A stretch of DNA of 64,000 nucleotides from Diphasiastrum complanatum (Eukaryota > Streptophyta > Lycopodiopsida > Lycopodiales > Lycopodiaceae): assembly GCA_029204225.1 (NCBI GenBank), contig CM055110.1, positions 21,124,988 through 21,188,987 on the forward strand. The letters are read 5' to 3'. Under the pieces are notes generated by a model, which worked only from the letters and a program-made list of their open reading frames with translations, did no database searches and was not told the origin of the DNA. A program made the position numbers and the translations under genes. Below, piece after piece: positions 9,406-18,652 of this stretch. Numbering within the stretch: position 1 is the stretch's first letter; every line of letters begins with the position of its first letter.

Positions 9406-12400
9406 ATGGTGCAATCCGACCTTTCCGGTCTGTGGGACGAGGTAGACATTGTCAGGCGGGTTGCCGACAAGGCCAACAAGACCGGTCAGAAGATCGTGCG
9501 CTGCCGATACTGTCTCGTCGAGTTTGCTGCATCCCTCACTCGCCTTAAAGGCCATCTGCTCGGTGCACGCCCCAAAAATGGTGCCACCTTGAATGCTGCC
9601 CCTTGTGGCAGCATGACCGTCCCCGACAGGCAGCGACTACTGGACACCTACGGGCCGCGGCTCGTGGCAGGGGAGAACACCATTTCGGAGGGCGTTCTCC
9701 GATTTTGCACCGCTCCTTATGTGATTAACCCAGAGTTGCTGCCTGCTTGGCTGGCACGCACGAGGAGAGGGAGTGCATCCTCCTCCGGTCCCTTTGCCCC
9801 TCAGACAGCTCTGCCTCATGCACCCCCATCTGCTCAGATTCCGGTGGATCCCGTCCCATCGCGTCCGACAGTTGCCACTGCGGTTCCACCACCACCCACT
9901 GTTGCTCACACTCCACCAGTCTACGACTTTCTCATGGACTCTCCGCCACCCGAGCAGGCCCAGGATGGTACTGGGCGGGGCCTTCGAGGATGTGGAAGAG
10001 ATCCCTTCTTCCTTCCCTTCCCATCCGGATGACCTCCTCAGCCAGCAGTTTTCGTACCCCATGCCAGATGTTGCCCCTCCACCAGTGCACCCCACCTATG
10101 CTGCTGCACCCATCCCTGCCAGTGCATCCCACTCTCCCCATTCCACGTCTACAGCCGATGCATCCACCAGCGCCCAGCCTGTCGCGTCATCGTCCCATTC
10201 CCGTCACGGTTGGTGCACCGTGCTGGAGGTCCACCACCCGTCGTCCACCAGGGAGAGCCCTCGTGCAACAGACCATTCGCGGCGCGCATCAGCCGCACAT
10301 GGACAGAGAGGCCACACAGGCCGTGGCCAGTCTGGTTTTACGAGCTGAACCGGCCCTTTGCCATCACCGACTCTGAGCCCTTCAGAAGGGCCTTCCGCCT
10401 TGCACAGTCTGTCAGCCCTAGCTGGAGAGTCCCTAGTTCAGAGGTTGTCTGCACACACATGCTGAGGGATAGGGTCGAGTCCTTGTCTAGAGAGATGGAG
10501 CCTCTGTGTCGGCACTGGGCCACTTACGGTTGCAGCATCATGTCCGATGGCTGGACTGATGTCAGGAGGAGGCCGATCCTCAACATACTGGTCTCCAGCT
10601 GCATGGGCACACAGTTTTTGAGGGCAGTGGATTGCAGCAGGGGGGGGGGGAGAGTCGTATCTGCAGAGTTCATGTTTGATGTCATCAGGTCTTCCATCCT
10701 AGCCATAGGCCCACAGCATGTCGTCACGGTGGTGACGGACAATGCCACGAACTGCATTCAGATGGGTGTACTGCTAGAGGCCGAGTTCCCTCATATTGTT
10801 CATACCCCCTGTGCAGCCCACGACATAGACCTTCTGATGGGGGACATTGGAGCACTTCCCTGGGTTAGAGCCATCGTCCGGGAGGCCCTCTTCCTGGTGA
10901 CTTTTGTCACCAGAAAGAGGCGTGTTCTTGCCATGTTCCTGGTGTTCAGCCATCTGGACCTCCGTAAGCCAGCCCCCACGCGCTTTGCATTCGACTTGGT
11001 GGTCATCGACCGTTTGATCAGGTGCAGGGCCCAGCTTCTACAGATGGTTGCCAGTGATCTTTGGGGTGCCAGTACATTTCCGCACACTGAGGATGGGGAG
11101 CACTTTTCTTCCACGGTGAGGGGAGACCAGTTCTGGAGGGATGCACAGACATTGTTAGGACTGCTTCGACCACTGTACATTGTGCTCCGCATGGCTGACA
11201 GCGAGGGGTCGACACTTGGACTGGTGTATGAGCTCATGGACCGGATTGGACAGTTCCTGCAGCTGCCCATCTTGCAGCCAGAGAGGTAAGCGGTACAGAG
11301 TTGCAATTGACCTTTATCTTTTCAGTACTTGCTAGTTTGTTTTTCTGTCAATGTTAAGCTTTTTCGTAATGCCCTAAACCACATGCCCCTCACCTGCAGG
11401 ATGACAGAGCTGAAGTTCATATGGGAGACGCGATGGAACTACTTCCACAGGAGTATCCACAGCGTTGCACACATGCTGCATCCCCTCTTCCTCTCTCCGA
11501 CACAGATCGCAGACAGGGAGCTCGAGGCCGATTGGCTTCAGTACATTCACAGGGTGGGTCCACACATAGGTTTGGATCCTATCAGGCTCATGGAGGAGCT
11601 CGCTGCATTTCGTTTCGGCATGGGCACATTCGGCCACCCGGCTGCCCAGGATCCAGAGAGGAGGCAACTACCCATTACCTGGTGGACCATGTTCGGTAGC
11701 ACATACCCATCTATACAGCGTCTTGCACTGCGTGTCCTTTCTCAGGTATGCATCTCATTTTATCCTCCATTTTTTGTGTTTCGTTGAAGTTTCACCTCTG
11801 CCACAATGTGCTGAAGTATTTCAATGCACGCACCACAGGACTGTGCTGCCTCCGTGTGTGAGCGTAACTGGAGCACATGGGCACTCATTCACACGAGGAG
11901 AAGAAACCGGTTGTCAGTGAGTCAGTTGGAGCGGTTGGTGTTCTGTAGCACCAACGCACGTCTCGCCAGGAGGCTTCCGACCATTACGAGCGCATTGCAG
12001 GTGATAAGCTAATCTTTCATAGCATGTTGGTTGACTCCTGGTATGTTGGTTTCATTTCTTGATAAAGTTGTCTCTCTGACATGCAAATTTTAAACCTTGC
12101 AGACGAAGATATCTGATTTGGAGCGCCAGGTTGACTTGCCTACGGACAGCACCCATCCCATGCCTGCAGATGACCTGGGCACACAGTTGATGGCAGAGAG
12201 AGAGAGGGAGCTTGCCGAGATGAGAGAGAGAGAGCTTGGGCTTGAGCACAGAGAGCCCCGATTGTATGAGGCAGATGAGCCAGTGTCAGAGGATGAGCAT
12301 GATGAGGATGAGCCCATTCGGGTTGTGTTTGCCAGACCAGAGAGGGATGAGGCAGATTATACAGGTGCAGGGCACACGCCACGGGCAGGGGTCACAGGTG

Positions 12401-13730
12401 CATCACGTGGCAGAGGTGGGACACATGGCACAGGTTATACCGGCAGACAGGCAGGGCACACAGGGGGGGGCAGTGGCATACCTACCTATGTCGACATGAT
12501 GGAGGAGGCTCTTGATAGAGGGCAGAGTGGTTTAGATGCCGGTCCCGCAGATGTTTGGATGCGTGCAGCACAGAGTCATGGCCGTTACTACGACAGCACA
12601 CCAGAGGAGGCACCTGATGACTTTCATTGCACAGATTGGGAGGCCATGCAGGGTCTACAGGGTGCACATGATGAGGCACGGGATGAGGCTTGGGTTGATT
12701 CAGGGGTTGGTGCACAGGATGATTCAGAGGTCGGTGCACAGGATGATTTAGAGGCTGGTGCACAGGATGAGTCCCAGAGCCCAGAGCATTTGTATTCGGA
12801 TGCCCAGCTGGCCGACTTGGTTGCCACATTGGATTCAGAGGCCCAGCAGATGCGAGTGTCAGGGCGCCCCCATCTTCTCTTGCCAGCATGCCACACACAG
12901 AGTCCCAGCCAGAGCAGCCGCATGAGGTGCCTACAGTTCCTCCAGCTCCTCAGAGGGTGTATGTGCGTCGCACAGCTCCTCCAGTGCCACCGATGCCATT
13001 TAGGCCTGCAGCCCCTCCATCGCCGTCCACTTCTGCAGCACCAGGTCTCCATGGCAGGCCACCATCTGTGCCCAGGTTTTCTCTTGCAGCGCCCACATCC
13101 ACAGTGGCTCCTCCAGTGGCAGCACCCACGTCACATCCTCCTCCTTTGGCAGCACCCAGGATGTACCAGTACCGGCCACCACAGCGCCCCTTTCAGTACA
13201 TATCGCCACTGTACTCGCCTCCTGCACAGCCAGTTCCTCCACCTGCAGCAGCCTCACGGGCACACACTCCACGAGCTCATCCTCCTCGCTCAGTTGCACA
13301 GGGAGTTCCCTCTTTTGCTTCCCTATCCCAGCCGGCCTCAGCTTGGGCCCAGCCTAGCCAGCCAGGTGATTTGCATGGGGGTGACGAGGCATTGACAGCT
13401 CCTCTTGTCCGCAAGAGACCAGGCAGGCCCAAGGGTGCACCGAACAAGAAAGGCAAGGCACAGAAACTGCCAGGGAGGAGAGGACGACCACGCAGGGCTC
13501 CAGGTACAGGTAGAGGTGCAGTATCACAGCCAGTTGGAGCAGGTGTTGTTGGTTTGGCCTGCTTGGGGGCTGATGCGGAGGCTGATTGGGAGGATGAGGA
13601 TGACGAGTCTTCCCCCTCGGATACACAGCCCATGCCAGTTCCAGACAGGCAGAGATATCGGCTGCGAGAGTCAGCTCGGGGCCCTGAGTTGTCTCCAGAG
13701 CATTCGTCTGAGTCAGAGCCAGAGCATTGA
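9406..13730 (+). pseudogene. hAT transposase, multi-exon, frameshifted
   Basis: Cut-and-paste transposase. Probable exons: 9406-11285, 11400-11745, 11839-12000 and 12103-13730, each with GT-AG borders in matching phase. Domains: BED-type zinc finger (C33, C36, H50; the second distal ligand is Arg55, His in copy 2), Pro/Ser-rich linker, DUF659-type catalytic part (MSDGWTD, VVTDNATNC), W-rich helix (ITWWTMFG) and the hAT dimerisation motif ASVCERNWSTWALIHTRRRN. A coiled acidic segment follows, then a proline-rich tail with two AT-hooks (RPGRPKG and RRGRPRR) and the end SEPEH. Three +1 insertions (about 9966, 10190 and 10335) shift the linker but restore frame; another indel near 12860 moves the tail to a second frame. 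So it is inactive as read, unless these are assembly errors in G/C runs. Confidence 0.88.
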
Positions 13731-14253
13731 TTGTGGCTCTGTTGTTTTAGTTTCAGTAGTTTGTCTCTAGCAGACGGTCTACCATTGTACTCAGATGATT
13801 TTTCACATTATATACAGTGTTTGGCCTACACTATTTGCTGCACATTGTGCGTATGTCGCTCTGTACATGTGATGCTTTATTTTATGTTGAAGAATTCTAT
13901 GTGCGTGTGTGAATCCTATTTTCATTTAATTTCGTTTGAAGTGAATGCTAGCTTCACATATATGCACCTACATCATGAGCACAGCAATCACCCCTACACC
14001 CCAAATGACATTGAATAAACACATGTAATACATCTGCATTTAAAAAAATTACAAACATTGCATCTTACATGACCAGGCTCGCGTTGCACAAAAAACAACT
14101 ATGTATATATTCAACCGTTGTATCAGGATAACATCACATATACTGTCATTTATTTAAGCAGCCATCTAGTTATTTGCTGCACCATAAACTGCCGAAAACT
14201 ACATAGCAACAGTCCGCCACATACGGGTGGACCTCATCTATTCTAAACATCCC
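13731..14253. other. intergenic 3' region between the two convergent hAT genes
   Basis: Follows the transposase stop (TGA 13728-13730). No coding signal. The stretch is recognisable in the other copies: CACATTATATACAGTGTTTG-like sequence recurs reversed near 34160-34210, and the GTTGCACAAAAAAC segment near 14090 recurs at 20730 and, reversed, at 33630. It is a shared 3' untranslated/spacer region. Confidence 0.75.
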
Positions 14254-14619
14254 TCACTGATCCTCCACCGACTCCTCGCCCTCGTCTGGTGCATTGTTTT
14301 GTCGCTCTTGCTCTGCCTCCCGGTTAGCCCGAGCTGCCTCCTGGTTAGCCCGACGTCTGGCCGCCCTTTCCCTGACCATGATGAGCTGCCGTCGTGTGAA
14401 ATTCATTCCGATCTGCTCATCCAGATCCAGCTCGACAGCGGGGACAGGATCCACAGCGGGGGCGGGTGGCTCTGGTTCCGGGTTTCTCTGTCGAGTCTGT
14501 CGCAGCATCTCTCGGATATCTGCCTGTTGCTTCCGATGCCTCTCGTTGTGCCTTCGGATATCTTCCTCAAGCTTTCTCCTGGCTTCGCCCTCGGGCTTCG
14601 GTGGTATTCGCTCAGCCAT
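14254..14619 (-). CDS. accessory protein of hAT family, convergent to transposase
   Basis: A 121-residue frame starting MAERIPPKPEGEARRKLEED and ending EESVEDQ. I recognise no domain. The N-terminal half is a highly charged, probably helical stretch (RRHNERHRKQQADIREML); a Pro/Ala linker follows (EPPAPAVDPVPA), then a conserved NFTRRQLIMVRERAARRRAN segment and an acidic tail. The same gene occurs in copy 2 (one nonsense codon), copy 3 (C-terminal part) and copy 4 (one frameshift), with the reading frame otherwise kept. The ATG at 14619 is preferred over upstream GTG because all copies begin near it. A TATA-like box lies about 170 bp upstream. Function unknown; a DNA-binding or regulatory partner of the transposase is a guess. 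Confidence 0.75.
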   Translation of the reverse strand: MAERIPPKPEGEARRKLEEDIRRHNERHRKQQADIREMLRQTRQRNPEPEPPAPAVDPVPAVELDLDEQIGMNFTRRQLIMVRERAARRRANQEAARANREAEQERQNNAPDEGEESVEDQ

Positions 14620-14789
14620 CTCGATCGACCTTCTCCTCACAGCACCCTGATCCTTGAACACCCTCTCACAGCACCCTGGCTCTCAAACAGCCTCTCACAG
14701 CCTGTCACCGGCTCTCGCTTGCTCTCTCACTGTCTATCACTAGCCCTCTCACAGCCTCTGAAAATGCCGACCACAATGGCATTGTGAGT

Positions 14790-14803
14790 GCCTATTTATC
14801 CCC
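14790..14803 (-). promoter_or_regulatory. TATA-like box of the accessory gene
   Basis: The minus strand reads GGGGATAAATAGGC. The same sequence, or a close variant, is at the corresponding place in copy 2 (17431-17444), copy 3 (about 21048-21061, TTTAAA type) and copy 4 (32996-33009, plus strand). Conservation at a fixed distance before the accessory ATG supports a core promoter. Confidence 0.65.
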
Positions 14804-14840
14804 ACAGCCTGATCGGCCATGTGGATCCCCATCATCCCTC

Positions 14841-15030
14841 CATGTGCTTCCGTACCTGCCCCCATGTGATGCTCCCCCCTGTGTTGGTCTCCCATTGGGC
14901 CCATGGTCTGCTCACCCACAATGCCCATGTGCCTCTGTACTTGCCCCCATGTGATGCTACCCCCCTGTGTTGGTCTCCCATTGGCCCCTCGGTCTGCTCA
15001 CTCGCAGTGCCCATGTGCCATTGCAACAGT
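14841..15030. repeat. 85-bp tandem repeats, right subterminal region
   Basis: Two units and part of a third, starting at 14841, 14926 and about 15011, each with CATGTGC, CCCCCATGTGATGCT and GGTCTGCTCAC. Copies 2 and 3 carry related units in the same position. Confidence 0.82.
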
Positions 15031-15160
15031 CCCCTGCATCATGTACTGTACCCTCTTTTTTTACACCCAGAACCCCCTTTTTTTACTTTTTTTTGTCCTT
15101 TTTTGGTAGTTAATATGCAAAAAAAAATTACTAAAAATATATTAAAAAAAAAAAAAAAAA

Positions 15161-15263
15161 ATGGTACCGCCCTGGTACCGCGGATCCCAGGGCGGTACCG
15201 TACCGGCGGTACCACTGATATGGTACCGGCGGTACCATACCAGCGGTACCAGAGGGTACTATG
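15161..15263 (+). repeat. right terminal region: GC-rich palindrome array
   Basis: Packed GGTACCG, CCGCGG and GGATCC units after an A-run, ending in CTATG (inverse of the left CATAG) at 15263. Confidence 0.85.
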
Positions 15264-15303
15264 ATATATATATAGAGTTATAGACATACATACATATATA
15301 TAT
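15264..15303. repeat. AT-rich microsatellite between hAT copies 1 and 2
   Basis: An imperfect (TA)n tract with a TACATACATA interruption separates the right end of copy 1 from the left end of copy 2. Confidence 0.9.
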
Positions 15304-15509
15304 CATAGTTCCACGTGCCATGGTACGGCACACGTGCCATGGGCTTCTGATCCACGACACGTGTGAACTAAATTTATTAATTCAAAAAAGTCCCCAAAAA
15401 ATAGCAAAAATCCAAGTGAACCCTGCTGTTTTTTTTCCAGCAATCCATCCTTCCAGCTTTAGCTTCATCTGCATTTTTTAGGTTGGATTTCTCCATCGCA
15501 ATCGTGCCG

Positions 15510-16904
15510 ACAAGACCAACAAGACCGGTCAGAAGATCTTGTGTTGCCGATACTGCCTAATCGAATTTGCTGCGTCCCTCACTCGCCTTAAAGGCCACCT
15601 GCTCGATGCACATGCCAAAAATGGTGCCACCTTACATGCTGCCCCTTGTGGCAGCATGTCCGTCCCTGACAGGCAGCGACTACTGGACACCTACGGGCCG
15701 CAGCTCGTGGCGGGGGAGAACACCATTTCGGAGGGCGTTCTCCGGTTTTGCACTGCTCCTTATGTGGCTGACCCAGAGTTGTTGCTTGCTTGGTTGGCAC
15801 ACACGAGGAGAGGGAGTGCATCCTCATCCCGTCCCATTGCCCCTCATCCCCCTCAGACAGTTCCGCCACACGCACCCCCATCTGCACCCATTCTGGTGGA
15901 TCCTGTCCCATCGCGTCCGCCATTGCCACTGCGGTTCCCCCACCACGTCCTGTTGCTTGCACGCCCCCACTTTACGATTTTCTCATGGACTCTCCGCCAC
16001 CCGAGCAGGCCCAAGATGCTACTGACGAGGCCTTCGAGGACGTGGATGAGATCCCTTCTTCCTTCCCTTCCCATCCCATCCGGATGACCTCCATAGTCAG
16101 CAGTTTTCGTATCCCATCCCAGATCTTGCCCCTCCACCAGTGCACCCCACTTATGCTGCTGCACCCATCCCTGCCAGTGCATCCCACTCTCCCCATTCCA
16201 CGTCTACAGCCGATGCATCCACTAGTGCCCAGCCTGTCGCGTCATCGTCCATTCCCGTCACGGTTGGTGCACCATGCTGGAGGTCCACCACCTGTCGCCC
16301 ACCAGGTAGAGCCCTTGTGCAGCAGACCATTCGCGGCGAGCATCAGCCGCACATGGACAGAGAGGCCACACAGGCCGTGGCCAGTTTGATTTACGAGCTG
16401 AACCTACCTTTTGCCATCACCGATTTTGAGCCCTTCAGAAGGGCATTCCGCCTTGCGCAGTCTGTCAGCCCTAGCTGGAGAGTCCCAGGTTCAGAGATTG
16501 TCCGCACACACATGCTGAGGGTCGAGTCCTTGTCTAGAGAGATGGAGCCTCTATGCCGCCACTGGGCCACTTACGGTTGCAACATCATGTCCGATGGCTG
16601 GACTGATGTCAGGAGGAGGCCGATCCTCAACATCTTGGTATCCAGTTGCATGGGTACACAGTTTTTGAGAGCCGTGGATTGCAGTAGAGGGGGGAGAGTC
16701 ATATCTGCAGAGTTCATGTACGACGTCATTAGGTCTTCCATCCTGTCCATAGACCCCCAGCATGTCGTTATGGTGGTGACGGACAATGCCACCAACTGCG
16801 TTCAGATGGGTGTTCTGCTAGAGGCCGAGTTCCCTCACATCGTCCATACCCCCTGTGCAGCGCACGACATAGACCTTCTCATGGCTGGACCTTATCTATT
16901 CTAA
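15510..16904 (+). pseudogene. hAT transposase remnant, N-terminal two domains
   Basis: Contains the BED finger in its complete form (CRYC ... GHLLDAH), the proline-rich linker with several frameshifts (a base lost near 15925, five gained near 16072), and an intact-looking 16320-16885 catalytic part with MSDGWTD and TDNATNC. It ends in LLMAGPYLF at a junction with sequence from the far side of the element. No dimerisation domain, so it cannot act alone. Confidence 0.85.
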
Positions 16905-16910
16905 ACATGC

Positions 16911-17255
16911 CTACTGATCCTCCACCGACTCCTCGCCCTCGTCAGGTGCATTGTTTTGTCGCTCTCGCTCTGCTTCTTGGTTAGCCCGACGTCTGGCCGC
17001 CCTTTCCTTGACCATGATGAGCTGCCGTCGTGTGAAGTTCATTCCGATCTGCTCATCCAAATCCAGCTCGACAGCAGGGGCAGGGGCCATAGTGGGGGCG
17101 GGGATCTACAGCTCTGGGTGTCTCTGCCGAGTCTGTTGCAGCATCTCTGCAATGTCTGCCTCTTGCTTCCGATGTCTTTTGTTGTGCCTTCGGATATCTT
17201 CCTCGAGCTTCCTCTTGGCTTCGCCCTCGGGCTTCGGTGGTATGCGCTCTGCCAT
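16911..17255 (-). pseudogene. hAT accessory gene, copy 2
   Basis: Same protein as at 14254-14619. Frame is kept over 114 codons from MAERIPPKPEGEAKRKLEED to EESVEDQ apart from one TAG at 17106-17108. The conserved NFTRRQLIMVKERAARRRAN segment lies beyond the stop. It lacks a short ARANREAE stretch present in copy 1, an in-frame length difference. Confidence 0.8.
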
Positions 17256-17707
17256 CTCGATCGACCTTCTCCTCACAGCACCCTGGTCTTCGAACACCCT
17301 CTCACAGCACCCTGGCTCTCAAACAGCCTCTCACAGCCTGTCACTGGCTCTCGCTTGCTCTCTCACTGGCTATCACTGGCTCTCTCACAGCCTCTGAAAA
17401 TGCCTCTCACAATGGCATTGTGAGTGCTTATTTATCCCCACAGCCTGATCGGCCATGTGGATCCCCATCATCCCTCCATGTGCCTTTGTACCTACCCCCA
17501 TGTGTTGCTCCCCCCCTGTGTTGCTCTCCCATTGGCCCCATGGTCTGCTCACCCATAGTGCCCATGTGCTGTTGCACCTGTCCCCTGCACCATGTACTCT
17601 ACCCTCTTTTTTTACACCCAGAATCCTTTTTTTTTCCATTTTTTAAACCTATTTTGGTAGGTAAAAGGCAATAATTAAATATTAAAAATATTAATTTTTT
17701 TTTTTAA

Positions 17708-17836
17708 ATGGTACCGCGGATCCCAGGGCTGTACCAAACCGGCGGTACCACTGTTATGGTACCGCCGGTACCATACCAGCGGTATCATAACAGTGGTACC
17801 GCCGGTTCGGTACCGCCCTGGGATCCGCGGTACCAT
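17708..17836. repeat. 58-bp inverted repeat of GGTACC units, hairpin
   Basis: Arms 17708-17765 and 17779-17836 pair with only three mismatches over 58 bp; the spacer is 13 nt. Each arm starts ATGGTACCGCGGATCCCAGG. It is very GC-rich and sits between A/T homopolymer runs at the right end of copy 2. Confidence 0.93.
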
Positions 17837-17924
17837 AATAAAAAAAAAAATTTAAATTTTTTTTCCGTGTTATTTTTGCAAGTTTTTTTTTTTTTTTTTT
17901 TTTTGGTATAGCCGACCGATATGG

Positions 17925-17987
17925 TACCGCGGTACTAGTATGGTCCCGTGGTACCGGGATCCGCGGTACCTGGTATTGCGGGATCTA

Positions 17988-17989
<2 letters not shown>
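17925..17989 (-). repeat. right terminal inverted repeat of hAT copy 2
   Basis: The reverse complement reads CATAGATCCCGCAATACCAG and then follows the copy 1 left end through about 65 bp. The (TA)n tract begins at the next base. Confidence 0.85.

Positions 17990-18037
<48 letters not shown>
17990..18037. repeat. (TA)n microsatellite between elements
   Basis: About 24 TA units lie between the right end of copy 2 and another CATA-start element end at 18038. Confidence 0.96.
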
Positions 18038-18039
<2 letters not shown>

Positions 18040-18375
18040 TAATTCCAAATGTTGTGCTACGACACACATGCCGTAGGTGCCATGGAACTTCAGTTCCACG
18101 ACACCTGGTTTTGTTTTAGTGATATTTCGTAAACAACAAAAAAAAAAGAAAAAAAAAGCAGATGCCACGGCACGTGTCTGTGGAGGGCCGGACGCGAGCA
18201 ATCTGCGTCCGCGTCTGGCGTCTGGACCCGGACACGTCCATTTTTTTTATTATTATTATTTAACCCTAATTAACACAAAAAAAATTTAAAAGTGGACACG
18301 TCCACCCCCAGACGCACCCCTGGCGCGTCCGCATCCGTTTCCACCATCCGCTTCCTTAGATATATATATATAGCT
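18038..18375 (+). mobile_element. small non-autonomous hAT-like fragment
   Basis: Begins CATAATTCCAAATG next to (TA)n and shares with 15304 on the pattern ACGACACACATGCC and TTCCACGACAC, a second left-end type of this family. The interior is GC-rich with the palindrome TGGACACGTCCA twice (near 18230 and 18292). It ends in (TA)n at 18360-18372. No gene. The right terminus is not identified. Confidence 0.55.
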
Positions 18376-18652
18376 CATAGATCCAGCGGTACCAGGATCC
18401 GCGGATCCCGGTACCGCGGATCCATACTAATCCGCGGTACCACAATATTTATTATTTTTTAATATTTAATATTTTAATATCTTTCTTTTAACCTAATCCC
18501 CCCCCTCGCTTCATCTCTCTCCTTGCCCATCGCGTTGCTGTCCGCGCTCTCTCTGTTGTCCGCGTCGGCCTTTGTTGTGGATTTTCCAGCTTTTTGCCAC
18601 CTATCGCACTCACCATCATCTCTGCCTTTTTGCCCCACTTCCCTCTATAGAA

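Larger units (their letters stand above)
9034..15263 (+). mobile_element. hAT-superfamily transposon copy 1, most complete, two genes
   Basis: A 6.2-kb DNA transposon in an ABC1K intron. Left end CATAGGTCCCGCGG and inverted right end (CATAGTACCC on the minus strand) both pass into arrays of GGTACC/CCGCGG palindromes, and both flanks are (TA)n, so an 8-bp duplication cannot be told apart from the microsatellite. It carries a multi-exon transposase (9406-13730, plus strand) and a convergent small gene (14254-14619, minus strand). BED, DUF659-type and hAT dimerisation domains in the transposase place it in the hAT superfamily. Copies 2, 3 and 4 in this window are deletion derivatives of the same family. 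Confidence 0.88.
15304..17989 (+). mobile_element. hAT transposon copy 2, internally deleted
   Basis: Same family as copy 1 but 2.7 kb. The left end (CATAGTTCCACGTGCC) differs from copy 1 and resembles the start at 18038, so the copy may be a recombinant; from about 15418 on it matches copy 1. A deletion joins the DUF659 region (about 16880) directly to the 3' end of the accessory gene, removing the transposase C-terminus. The right end (17925-17989) is an inverted version of the copy 1 left end, a clear terminal inverted repeat of about 65 bp. Confidence 0.85.

Noticed and set aside
13731-14018. 95-codon frame after the transposase stop
   Set aside because: It lies in the 3' spacer, is not kept open in copy 4, and has no motif.
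14227-14787. 186-codon plus-strand frame in hAT copy 1
   Set aside because: It overlaps the conserved accessory gene on the opposite strand; its Ser/Leu-rich translation is the shadow of that gene's charged residues.
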